Source: UBA6220 sp937870835
GTDB taxonomy: Bacteria; Patescibacteriota; Minisyncoccia; Minisyncoccales; Minisyncoccaceae
Direction of reading: 5' to 3'
Assembly: GCA_035421265.1 (NCBI GenBank)
Contig: DAOLWP010000003.1
Location: 1 to 36,151, forward strand
DNA length: 36,151 bases
The notes under the pieces are model-generated. The model had not been told where the DNA came from, ran no database searches, and worked only from the letters and a program-made list of their open reading frames with translations. The position numbers and the translations under genes were made by a program. Within the stretch, counting starts at the first letter, position 1. Each line of letters starts with the position of its first letter. Shown here piece by piece: positions 23,024 to 30,871 of the stretch.

Positions 23024-24415
23024 ATGAATAAAAAATTATATTTTATTATCAATTTTTTCTTAACTGCGTTGCTTTTTTCAAGAAAGGCTTTCGCAAGTTT
23101 TGAAATTACTTACCCGTCCATTCTTGGCATTACCATTACGAGTGAAAGCACTACTTCCCAAATCGTTATTTATCTTTTTATGTTTTTGGTGGCCTTGGGA
23201 GCGGTAATTGCTTTTATAACTTTAGTTTTCGCTGGTTTAAGAATGGTGGCAGGAGCCAACCGATCAGAAGAAATTAGCAAGGCCAAAAATAGTTTTCAAG
23301 GCGCTTTTATTGGATTAATAGTATTATTTTGTTCTTGGTTAATTTTGAATACTATTAATAAAAATTTAACCGTGGTTGAATTATCTCCTTTGGGTTGTTC
23401 AGATGTGCCAATTTGTGTGGAATATAAAAGAATTGACCCAGAAACCAATCAAATTAAAACAAGCATTGAAATGTCTATTCCAATAGAAAACGATAATGTA
23501 AAATTAACCGAGGGAGAGCAAATTATTATTAAAAAGTTTCCGAACTTAAAAGAGATTTGGGCTTTTCCAGAAACTAATTTTAAGGGATCAGGTCATTTAT
23601 TATATAGAAACGAAAATTACGCGACTGGAGAAGCTAACCCTCCTATTCCCGAGACTGGTATTTCTATAGATCCTATTTATAAATCTTATAGAATAATTAC
23701 AAAAAGCGAGGGGCTATATTTATACGATGAAAGCGGTTATAATGTTAATGACGGCACAGCTGTCCCCTTTTTTGTTAAGCAGAACATTGCTGATTTTGCG
23801 CAAACCAAACCGCCCTTTTTTAAAAAAACAGCTTCTATTCAAATGGAATCTCCTCGAATGGCTGCTAATGGATTATCTGGATTAGCGCCTGCGGCAATTT
23901 TATTTACTAATAATAATTATAGAGGGGAATGTTTGATAATTGACCCAACAGGTATTCACGCCGAGGCCGCGGTGGATTTTGGCAATGTATCTGACCTAAA
24001 TGGCGTAAAAACAACAAATAATCCTAATCATATCTTTGGTTATAATTTAGCGTCTTTAATTTATTTTACCATCGACCTTTCTGAGTATGCTAATTCAACT
24101 CCTGAGCCTATTGGCGAAGTAATTTTTTATAATGATATTGATTGCAAAAATAATGGCAATGTTAGAAATCAATGCGTTCAAGATAGTTTTGGCGCACCCT
24201 ATGCAAACGCAACCCAGAGCTGCGCAGCCACCGGCGAATTAAATTTTCAAATAAGGTCTTTTAAGATTAATGGTCCCTTAGGAGTGGTTTTAATGGATGA
24301 CAATAAATGTCAGTATTTTAGCAGCGCTAATTTTGCTGCCGGCAATTGCATTCCTTCAATTTTAGAATCTGATGTTACCAATCCAAATAAATTTATAATT
24401 TTTCCAATAAAATAA
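23024..24415 (+). CDS. Pilin-like anchored protein with beta/gamma-crystallin-like motifs (paralogue 4)
   Basis: 463 residues from the ATG at 23024. This start is chosen because it begins the signal peptide (MNKKLYFIINFFL..., ending AFA) and lies 4 nt after the previous stop. Earlier in-frame ATGs at 22973 and 23009 would overlap the previous gene. FEITYP, two membrane helices (about 45-74 and 92-112) and CVEYKRIDPETNQIKT follow. Crystallin-like motifs include FPETNFKG (181-188), LYLYDESGY (231-239), FTNNNYRG (294-301) and a final block near RSFKINGPLGVVLMDD. It is the closest relative of the preceding gene, so a recent tandem duplication is likely. Confidence 0.75.
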   Translation: MNKKLYFIINFFLTALLFSRKAFASFEITYPSILGITITSESTTSQIVIYLFMFLVALGAVIAFITLVFAGLRMVAGANRSEEISKAKNSFQGAFIGLIVLFCSWLILNTINKNLTVVELSPLGCSDVPICVEYKRIDPETNQIKTSIEMSIPIENDNVKLTEGEQIIIKKFPNLKEIWAFPETNFKGSGHLLYRNENYATGEANPPIPETGISIDPIYKSYRIITKSEGLYLYDESGYNVNDGTAVPFFVKQNIADFAQTKPPFFKKTASIQMESPRMAANGLSGLAPAAILFTNNNYRGECLIIDPTGIHAEAAVDFGNVSDLNGVKTTNNPNHIFGYNLASLIYFTIDLSEYANSTPEPIGEVIFYNDIDCKNNGNVRNQCVQDSFGAPYANATQSCAATGELNFQIRSFKINGPLGVVLMDDNKCQYFSSANFAAGNCIPSILESDVTNPNKFIIFPIK

Positions 24416-24440
24416 TTTTATATACTTATATTATGCAAAT

Positions 24441-25772
24441 ATGTCCAAAAAAGTTTTTATTTTTATAAATTGTTTAATTATGGGGATATTGGTCAGTTTT
24501 TTTGTTCAAGCGGCAGAAGTTACCTATCCTCAGATTGGCGGAATTTCCTTACCCGCTTCCCCGACTTTTACTGATTATTTTTTATATTATTTTAATTTAG
24601 CTTTATTTGTGGGAATGGTAGCCGCGATGATTGTTATAATAACGGCTGGTTTTAATTATATTTTTTCGCGAGGCGAAATTGGCAAAATAGAAAAATCAAA
24701 AAATAATATAATAAGAGCCCTTATTGGTCTTGTTATTTTATTTGGCTCAATCGTGATTCTTAATACTATAAATTCGGGTATAAACCAAGGAACTCAAATT
24801 ATTGAGAATACTGTCCAATACGCCGATGGAATTGTTTTGAAATTTGCTTCCAATAACCCCCCCATTCCAGATTCTAATTTAACCGGAGATTTAAGCGAAA
24901 CTACTCATCCTGTGGAGAGTATTCAATGGATTTCTAAGCCCGAAGATTTGCCGAGAATTTTTATTTTTCCAAAAAAAGATTTTCAAGGCGATCCGCAAGA
25001 AGTTCTTAATGGCACAAGCACAACTATTGCCGTTGGCAGCTCTATTGCTTTTGATTGGACCAGCCCGGGAGTTTATCTTTATAATGCTAAAAATTTTCAA
25101 TTAACCGGTCGAAAGTCTGCTTTGGTTTTATTATATAGTCAGCCAAGCTTAGGCGTGGCGAGCTTTCAAGACAAAACTGCTTCTATAAAAATTATCCAGC
25201 CTAAAAAAATTGGCAACGAGACGCCCTTTGAATATCGGGCTGTGCTTTTTTCTGAAGACAATTATTCCGGAAAATGCGCTTGGATTAAGAAAGATTTGCC
25301 TGATATTAATGAAGTCAATGGAGAAGAAAATAAGGTTAGAATTGGGACTTCGGATAATTTTGAAGGTATAAAGAAAGTTAATTCAATTTATGTTTTACAA
25401 TACGATCCCAACCAGCCTCTTTCTGAAGTGATATTGTATAATGGTACAAATTGTCAATCTCAAGAAGCGCTTTGGGATAAAAATGAAAAAAAATTTTTAC
25501 CTAATACTTGCGCAATATCAGAATACGGAAAAGAGTTAAAATTTTCAGAAACTTGTTCTAATATGCCCCAAAAGCCAGACACAATAATATCCGCGCGCAT
25601 TAAAGATGGCACAGTTTTGTTATTAAAAGATAAAGATGGAAATTGCCAATTATTTGAGAAAAAAGGTTTTAGCGATTGTATCACTTCAATTAGCTATGGA
25701 ATTTTTAATATGGAGAATCGTAAAAATCAGCCTTTATATATGACTATTTTGCCAGGCAATACTAAACAATAA
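24441..25772 (+). CDS. Pilin-like anchored protein with beta/gamma-crystallin-like motifs (paralogue 5)
   Basis: 443 residues. A signal peptide (about 1-24, ending VQA) is followed by AEVTYP and two membrane helices (about 46-75 and 90-110) around the loop RGEIGKIEKSK. The CVEY block of paralogues 2-4 is missing. Crystallin-like motifs are the clearest here: FPKKDFQG (176-183), VYLYNAKNF (211-219), and FSEDNYSG (270-277), followed by CAWIKKDLPDIN, which resembles the D-x-P-x-L/I segment of crystallin motifs. It is the last gene of the five-paralogue series and runs convergently into rsmA, 6 nt away. No strong terminator is seen after it. Confidence 0.78.
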   Translation: MSKKVFIFINCLIMGILVSFFVQAAEVTYPQIGGISLPASPTFTDYFLYYFNLALFVGMVAAMIVIITAGFNYIFSRGEIGKIEKSKNNIIRALIGLVILFGSIVILNTINSGINQGTQIIENTVQYADGIVLKFASNNPPIPDSNLTGDLSETTHPVESIQWISKPEDLPRIFIFPKKDFQGDPQEVLNGTSTTIAVGSSIAFDWTSPGVYLYNAKNFQLTGRKSALVLLYSQPSLGVASFQDKTASIKIIQPKKIGNETPFEYRAVLFSEDNYSGKCAWIKKDLPDINEVNGEENKVRIGTSDNFEGIKKVNSIYVLQYDPNQPLSEVILYNGTNCQSQEALWDKNEKKFLPNTCAISEYGKELKFSETCSNMPQKPDTIISARIKDGTVLLLKDKDGNCQLFEKKGFSDCITSISYGIFNMENRKNQPLYMTILPGNTKQ

Positions 25773-25778
25773 ATAGTA

Positions 25779-26708
25779 TTATTTACTAAAAAGGAGAGAA
25801 ACAAGATTCTCCCAGTCTGAGAGAGAAAGGTTTTCTGGCCGTGCCATTGGATTTAAGCCAGCTTTAAGAAGTTGGTTTTTTAATTCTTGTTTCTCTAAAT
25901 TTAAGCCAGTCGTTAAATTATTAAGAATTTGTTTGCGAGGACAAGCAAAGCCAGCTTTTACAACTTTGAAAAAATTTTTATCAATTGATTTGAATTGGCG
26001 ATAAGGAGTTAAACTAATAACCGCGCTGTCTACTTTTGGTTTAGGCCAAAAACAATTTTTAGAAACATAAAATAAAATTTTTGGATTAGCATAATACCCT
26101 ACCCCAATAGCCAATAAGTTCATCTTGGGAGGCATTGCAACAATTCTTTGAGCAACTTCTTTTTGCACCATTAAAATTATTTTTTCAGGCTGGGGGTTTG
26201 TTTCTAAAATTTTTCTAATTAAAGGCGCTGTAATATAATAAGGGATATTGGCAACAACTTTATAAGGTTGTTTTATTTTTTTTAAAGATTGTCCTTTTCT
26301 CCCTTGGTTTAATTCTTTTAGGATATCTGCCTGTATAATTTCTATATTTTTTAATTGGAGAGGCTGAATTGTTTCTTTTAATTTTTTAACAAGTTGGCTG
26401 TCTTTTTCCACTGCTACAACTTTTTTACTATGGTAAGCCAAAGGCAGGGTTAGAGCGCCTAATCCCGGACCTATTTCTAAAATGGTGTCTGATTTATTAA
26501 TATCTGCGCCAGCTACAATCTTATTAATAATATTTTTGTCTTCTAAAAAATTTTGACCCAATGATTTTCGCGCCTTAATTTTACCATTTGGATTAGGTTG
26601 TCTGTTTTTAGGGCATTTTTTTAATGATTGATGCTTAAAATCAGCCGAAAAGGAGGCTGGATTTAAAGAAGCTAATGGCTTTTTAGGGGTGGAAAATTCT
26701 CTTGACAT
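25779..26708 (-). CDS. rsmA: 16S rRNA dimethyladenosine transferase
   Basis: Dimethylates two adjacent adenines near the 3' end of 16S rRNA (A1518 and A1519 in E. coli numbering) using S-adenosylmethionine, late in 30S assembly. 309 residues. SLGQNFLED (about 49-57) is the canonical entry into the domain. The SAM-binding motif ILEIGPGLGALTLPL follows, then catalytic NIPYY in VVANIPYYITAPLI. The C-terminal lobe has FACPRKQILNNL. About 45 extra residues precede the usual start (Ser, Pro and Lys-rich), and no in-frame ATG exists nearer the domain, so the extension may be real. It is divergent from the M23 gene. Confidence 0.95.
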   Translation of the reverse strand: MSREFSTPKKPLASLNPASFSADFKHQSLKKCPKNRQPNPNGKIKARKSLGQNFLEDKNIINKIVAGADINKSDTILEIGPGLGALTLPLAYHSKKVVAVEKDSQLVKKLKETIQPLQLKNIEIIQADILKELNQGRKGQSLKKIKQPYKVVANIPYYITAPLIRKILETNPQPEKIILMVQKEVAQRIVAMPPKMNLLAIGVGYYANPKILFYVSKNCFWPKPKVDSAVISLTPYRQFKSIDKNFFKVVKAGFACPRKQILNNLTTGLNLEKQELKNQLLKAGLNPMARPENLSLSDWENLVSLLFSK

Positions 26709-26734
26709 AAGCCTTGGATGAGGTAAACTAAAGG

Positions 26735-26740
26735 TATAAT
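26735..26740 (+). promoter_or_regulatory. Candidate -10 box for the LysM/M23 gene
   Basis: A perfect TATAAT with a predicted leader of about 49 nt. No good -35 box at the right distance is seen (TTGGAT at 26714 is 15 bp away). A minus-strand TATTAT overlaps it (complement at 26736-26741) and could serve rsmA. Confidence 0.35.
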
Positions 26741-26795
26741 AGTTTATTGGTTATTAAGATGGTTTAATGTTTTTTTATGAATTTTTAATGATTAA

Positions 26796-27947
26796 ATGAC
26801 AAGATTTATTGTGAACAAACAATCTAAAATTTTATCTTCTCTAAACAAATTTTTTGTAAAAACAGGATTAAAAGAATACTTGAAAGGCCCCAAGGGATGT
26901 ATTTTTTGTTCTCTTGTTATGGTTGGATTAGCGTGGGGGATTTTAAGTTTTTTTCCTTTTAATAAAAGCAAGCAGTCTGTTTTTGCTAAGACTTATAATA
27001 ATTTTATCAATATTGAGCCCGGTGCGCAAGCTTCAACAGCCATAGTAATGGATAATGATGGTTTAATTAATGCAATAGCCTCTCCTCTTTTTGTTTCATC
27101 TCAAACATTTGGGGCTATTTTAGATAAAGGAGAGGGCGATAACAGCAATTCTATTATTAAATACACCGTTCAAAAAGGAGAAACTCTTTCTCAAATTGCC
27201 GATAAATTTAATATTTCTGTGGAGACAATTTTATTAGCCAATGAATTGGAAAGCAGTAAGATTACGCCCGGTCAAGAACTTTTAATCTTACCAGTTAATG
27301 GTGTAATGCATATGGTTGAAAAAAATGAAACAGTGCAATCATTGGCCTCACAATATAAAGTTAAGACCGAAGATATCATTAGCTTTAACAATCTTCCTTC
27401 AGATGGGACTATTTATGAAGGAGATATATTAATTATCCCTGGCGGGAAAATTATTGCCCAACCAAATAAAATAATTAAAGATGTAAATAATAATAGCGCT
27501 GGCGCTGTTTCTTCTGGTCAATTATCTCTTTCAGACGCATATTTTATTGCGCCTACGAATGGAAAAATTACGCAAGGCGCTCATTTTTCTTACATTTCTA
27601 ATGGTCATAGTTATTATAATTCTGTGGATATTGCCAATGATATCGGCACACCAGTGCGAGCAGCTGCCGGAGGGCAAATTCAAATTGTTAAAAACGCTTG
27701 GCCTTACGGCAATTATATTACAATTATTCATCCTAATGGAATAATTAGCCTTTATGCCCATTTAAGCGCTTTTGCAAAAGGAATTACAGCTGGCGCTACT
27801 GTTACTCAGGGCCAAATTATTGGCTATATGGGCAATACTGGCAATGTCAAAACTATTAACGGGACAGGTTCGCATTTACATTTTGAAACTCGGGGCACCA
27901 CTAACCCCTTTACTAAATATAAAGTAGGAACATTAGTAAGCTATTAA
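26796..27947 (+). CDS. LysM-LysM-M23 cell-wall peptidase-like protein
   Basis: 383 residues. A membrane anchor (about 36-54) is followed by two LysM peptidoglycan-binding domains (about 122-166 with YTVQKGETLSQIADKFNIS, and 171-215 with MVEKNETVQSLASQY). The M23 (LytM-type) domain is at about 262-370. It keeps the metal-ligand Asp278, catalytic-type His322 (YAHLS) and the HxH pair His360/His362. The usual HxxxD motif is changed: the position four before Asp278 is Tyr274, and a His lies at 271 instead. It may have altered metal binding, or be a non-catalytic regulator of wall turnover like some LytM proteins. It is transcribed alone, divergently from rsmA. Confidence 0.9.
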   Translation: MTRFIVNKQSKILSSLNKFFVKTGLKEYLKGPKGCIFCSLVMVGLAWGILSFFPFNKSKQSVFAKTYNNFINIEPGAQASTAIVMDNDGLINAIASPLFVSSQTFGAILDKGEGDNSNSIIKYTVQKGETLSQIADKFNISVETILLANELESSKITPGQELLILPVNGVMHMVEKNETVQSLASQYKVKTEDIISFNNLPSDGTIYEGDILIIPGGKIIAQPNKIIKDVNNNSAGAVSSGQLSLSDAYFIAPTNGKITQGAHFSYISNGHSYYNSVDIANDIGTPVRAAAGGQIQIVKNAWPYGNYITIIHPNGIISLYAHLSAFAKGITAGATVTQGQIIGYMGNTGNVKTINGTGSHLHFETRGTTNPFTKYKVGTLVSY

Positions 27948-27981
27948 AAATAAAAACTCAGCTTAAAAAATAACAATTAAT

Positions 27982-28000
27982 AAGCCATTAAGGCTTTTTT
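27982..28000 (+). terminator. Terminator of the LysM/M23 gene
   Basis: AAGCC-ATTAA-GGCTT followed by a T-run. The T-run overlaps the stop codon of the convergent comM gene. The stem is short (5 bp) but the context fits. Confidence 0.6.
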
Positions 28001-29519
28001 AATTTTCTTTGCGCCGATACATTAAGGCTTCAGAGATATGCTCAAAAAGTATTTTTTCTGAGTGAGCTAAATCGGCAATAGTTCGAGCTACTTTTAAGAC
28101 GCGATGATAAGCGCGGGGCGATAATTTTCCAGAATCAACTGCTTGTTTTAATAAATTTTGCGAAGGTTCATCAAAATAGCAATATTTTTTAATTTCAGGA
28201 ATTTGCATTTCCGAATTTTTTATAAGAATAGAGCCTTGAAATCGTTGGCTTTGAATTTCGCGCGCTTCTTTAATCCGGTTTTGAATTTCTTGTTCTAAAG
28301 TTTTATTTTCTTCCCCAGCTAATTTATCAAAACTAAGACGCGGTACTGTAATAAACATATCTATTCTATCCATTAAGGGTCCGGAAAGCTTACGTCTATA
28401 CATTTGAATTTGAGAAGACGAGCAGGAGCAAGCCTTGTCTGGGTCGCCATAATATCCGCAAGGACAAGGATTAGCAGCAGCTACTAAAATAAATTGAGCT
28501 GGCATTTTAATTTTTAAATTTGCGCGCATAATATGAATTTCCCCTTCTTCTAATGGCTGTCTTAAAGATTCTAAAACATCGCGATGGAATTCAGGAAGTT
28601 CGTCTAAAAATAAAACTCCGCGATGAGCCAAAGTAATTTCACCCGGTTGGGGCGGACTGCCTCCTCCGAGCAAAGCAGCTTCCGAGGCAGTATGGTGAGG
28701 ACTGCGGAAAGGCGGCTCTTTAATTAAGGGTGAATCAGGAGGCAATAAACCAGCAATGCTATATATTTTTGTAACCTCTAAAGATTCTTCTGGAGTTAAA
28801 GGAGGAAGAATTCCTGTCAATGATTTAGCTAAAAGAGTTTTGCCAGTGCCCGGCGGTCCCTCCATCAAGAGGTTATGTCCTCCGGCAGCGGCAATCTCCA
28901 AAGCCCTTTTAGCATATTCTTGGCCTTGCACCCATCCAATATTAACCGAGTTGGGACGAGTTGGTATTTTTAATTGTCCTCCCCCATTTTCAGGCGCGAG
29001 AGTATGAATTCCTTCTAAATGGCAAACTACTTCTTTTAAGTTTTTAAAACCAAAAATTTTTATTCCCGGCACTAAGGCAGCCTCAGGAGCATTTATTTTT
29101 GGTAAAAATAATTCTGTAAAACCCTTAGCTTTTGCCTCACTCGCAATTACCAAAGCGCCTTTAATTGGTCTTAGTTCTCCATTAAGAGAAAGTTCGCCGG
29201 ATATTAATTTGTTGTTTGGATTAAAAGCAATTTGTCCGGAAGTTAACAAATAACTTAAAGCAATTGGTAAATCAAAAAGCGCGCCCTCCTTTTTTATTTC
29301 TGCTGGCGCGAGATTAACAATATATTTTTTATTTTGTTCGGTTGGGCTCTTAAAGCCGCTATTTTGAATAGCTAAATCAACTCTTTCTTTAGCTTCTTCT
29401 ACTGATTTAGCAGCCATTCCTACGATATTAAAAGACCGCAAGCCATCAGTTTGTCCGAGCTCTACCTCAATGATTTGGGCCTGTAATCCTATGATTGCTG
29501 AAGAAAAAATTTTTGCCAA
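27999..29519 (-). CDS. comM: ComM/YifB-family Mg-chelatase-like AAA+ ATPase
   Basis: 506 residues, normal length. An N-terminal Lon-protease-like fold (about 1-170, MAKIFSSAIIGLQAQIIEVE) is followed by an AAA+ domain with Walker A GPPGTGKT (221-228), Walker B VLFLDE (302-307) and sensor Asn350. A four-Cys cluster (352, 354, 364, 366) and a C-terminal helical lid follow. In other bacteria ComM is a hexameric helicase that extends branch migration in natural transformation. The start codon is TTG; it is supported because the family N-terminus begins exactly there. It lies 3 nt after the zinc-finger gene stop. It is the last gene of the rpsO-pnp unit. Confidence 0.93.
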   Translation of the reverse strand: MAKIFSSAIIGLQAQIIEVELGQTDGLRSFNIVGMAAKSVEEAKERVDLAIQNSGFKSPTEQNKKYIVNLAPAEIKKEGALFDLPIALSYLLTSGQIAFNPNNKLISGELSLNGELRPIKGALVIASEAKAKGFTELFLPKINAPEAALVPGIKIFGFKNLKEVVCHLEGIHTLAPENGGGQLKIPTRPNSVNIGWVQGQEYAKRALEIAAAGGHNLLMEGPPGTGKTLLAKSLTGILPPLTPEESLEVTKIYSIAGLLPPDSPLIKEPPFRSPHHTASEAALLGGGSPPQPGEITLAHRGVLFLDELPEFHRDVLESLRQPLEEGEIHIMRANLKIKMPAQFILVAAANPCPCGYYGDPDKACSCSSSQIQMYRRKLSGPLMDRIDMFITVPRLSFDKLAGEENKTLEQEIQNRIKEAREIQSQRFQGSILIKNSEMQIPEIKKYCYFDEPSQNLLKQAVDSGKLSPRAYHRVLKVARTIADLAHSEKILFEHISEALMYRRKEN

Positions 29520-29522
29520 GTT

Positions 29523-29885
29523 TTATTTATTTAAATTACATTCATTGCAATACCGGGCTTCGGGCAAAGCGCGCAATCGTTCTAAAGGAATATCTTTGTG
29601 GCATTTTTCACATTTTCCATAAAGATTATTTTGAATTTTTTGAAGAGCCAAATTAATATTTTTTAGGGTTTCTTCTAAAACATAACCTACTGGCAAAAGA
29701 TTTTCAAATTCTTCTACTTCAAAGGTTTCATCTTCTATGTCAGTATTAGTTTCATCATTAGGAAACTTAAAATCATGAACTTTTTCGTTCTTTTCTCTTT
29801 CGGAAAGAGTGTCTAATTCTTTTTCTATCTCTAATTTTTTAATTTCTAATTGTTTTTTTAATTCTTCAATTGTTTGATGGTCCAT
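29523..29885 (-). CDS. DksA/TraR-type C4 zinc-finger protein
   Basis: A 120-residue protein. The N-terminal half is a charged coiled coil (about 1-35, EELKKQLEIKKLEIEKELD). An acidic linker follows (about 43-60). The C-terminal zinc finger has C92, C95, C113 and C116 in the DksA/TraR arrangement, with ALPEARYC typical of the family. Such proteins bind in the secondary channel of RNA polymerase and change initiation, often with ppGpp. Whether this one does so cannot be told: the canonical DksA tip residues are not obvious. It lies just upstream of comM and downstream of a 33-codon membrane ORF. Confidence 0.88.
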   Translation of the reverse strand: MDHQTIEELKKQLEIKKLEIEKELDTLSEREKNEKVHDFKFPNDETNTDIEDETFEVEEFENLLPVGYVLEETLKNINLALQKIQNNLYGKCEKCHKDIPLERLRALPEARYCNECNLNK

Positions 29886-29889
29886 TTTT

Positions 29890-29991
29890 TTAATATTTTA
29901 GAATTAAGAAAATTAATAAAGCGATTATAAAAATATATAGTAAGCGAACGGTTATTTTTTGGGAATTGTTAATTGGACGCGGTTTTTTCAT
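29890..29991 (-). CDS. 33-residue single-helix membrane micro-protein
   Basis: ATG at 29991 (complement), stop at 29890-29892. The basic head MKKPRPINNSQK is followed by one hydrophobic helix (about 16-31, rich in Leu, Ile and Phe) and a Lys-Tyr end. The head-helix layout is that of small bitopic membrane proteins. Its start overlaps the last 23 nt of the upstream coiled-coil gene, and its stop is 4 nt before the zinc-finger gene ATG, so it fills the gap exactly. There is no Shine-Dalgarno, like its neighbours. The function is unknown. Its neighbours also lie in the rpsO-pnp unit. Confidence 0.55.
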   Translation of the reverse strand: MKKPRPINNSQKITVRLLYIFIIALLIFLILKY

Positions 29992-30871
29992 CCATTTTTT
30001 GGTTTATTATTTTTAATTTTTCTTTTATATTGTTTATTTGAGAGGGAAAAACATCATATTCTGCTTTCAAGTTTGCAAGCACATTTTTAATTTTTTCTAA
30101 TTCATCTTCGGCTTCCCAGCGGCTCTCTTCAGTTTCCCGGCGCCTTTCTTCAATTTTTCGGCGGTCTTCTTCCAATTTTTTGCTATCGTTTTCAAAAATA
30201 CCTTGCGCTAATTTTTCTTCTATCAATTTAATTTCGTTTTCTGATTTTGTTTCCGAATTTAATATTTGCGACAACCTATTTTCAATGATATGTTTTTGAG
30301 ATGTCGCCTCGGCTATTAACTTTTTCAGCTCTTTAGTTTTATTGTTTATCTTTTGCAACTCCCAAAGTAAATTTTGTCTTTCTTCAGACAGCGCCGTATA
30401 AGTAGGGTCTTCTTGAAAATCTAAATTTGTGACAGGATTATCAAAACGAAATTTATTTAATTCTTTATATTGATATTTTAAGTCGTTTAATTCATTTTTT
30501 TTATTTTCTATCTCCTTTTCTAAAAAATTACTTTCATCTTCAACCAAATGTCTTTCTTTTTCTGCTTCTCGTTTTTCGCTCGGAGTTTTTGCATTTAGTT
30601 CTTTTTCTTCAATTTCTTTTTTTACTATTGTTTCAATTCTTTTTTTTCTTTCTAAAAGCAAATCTATTCTTGCTTCTATATTTTCTATTTTGTTTTTTAA
30701 TTCATCTATTTTATCATTTAATGATAAAATTTTAGGAGCGCTTTTATTTTCTTGGTCTTTTTTATCAATAGCAACTTTTTTGTAGTAATCATTTAAGCCC
30801 TGCTCCAATTCCTCAATTTTTAGTTTTATTATTTTGAGGTCTTGTTTTAAGTCGTCTGCATTATTTTTCAT
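29969..30871 (-). CDS. Coiled-coil protein related to the upstream gene
   Basis: 300 residues, almost entirely predicted coiled coil, rich in Lys, Glu and Asn, with no signal peptide or membrane helix. It contains two forms of a motif shared with its neighbour: EKREAEKERHLVEDE and RRRETEESRWEAEDE. It resembles the C-terminal half of the 574-residue protein, and its start overlaps that gene's stop (ATGA), so the pair is probably translationally coupled and arose by duplication. No function is recognised. A cytoplasmic scaffold or partner of the neighbouring RNA-processing genes is a guess. Confidence 0.8.
   Translation of the reverse strand: MKNNADDLKQDLKIIKLKIEELEQGLNDYYKKVAIDKKDQENKSAPKILSLNDKIDELKNKIENIEARIDLLLERKKRIETIVKKEIEEKELNAKTPSEKREAEKERHLVEDESNFLEKEIENKKNELNDLKYQYKELNKFRFDNPVTNLDFQEDPTYTALSEERQNLLWELQKINNKTKELKKLIAEATSQKHIIENRLSQILNSETKSENEIKLIEEKLAQGIFENDSKKLEEDRRKIEERRRETEESRWEAEDELEKIKNVLANLKAEYDVFPSQINNIKEKLKIINQKMDEKTASN

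Noticed and set aside
25770..25788. Inverted repeat TAAATA/TATTTA as terminator between paralogue 5 and rsmA
   Set aside because: The stem has only weak A/T pairs and no T-run, so I do not call it.
26702..26740. TTGACA at 26702 as -35 of the M23 gene
   Set aside because: It is 27 bp from the TATAAT, too far for a functional pair.
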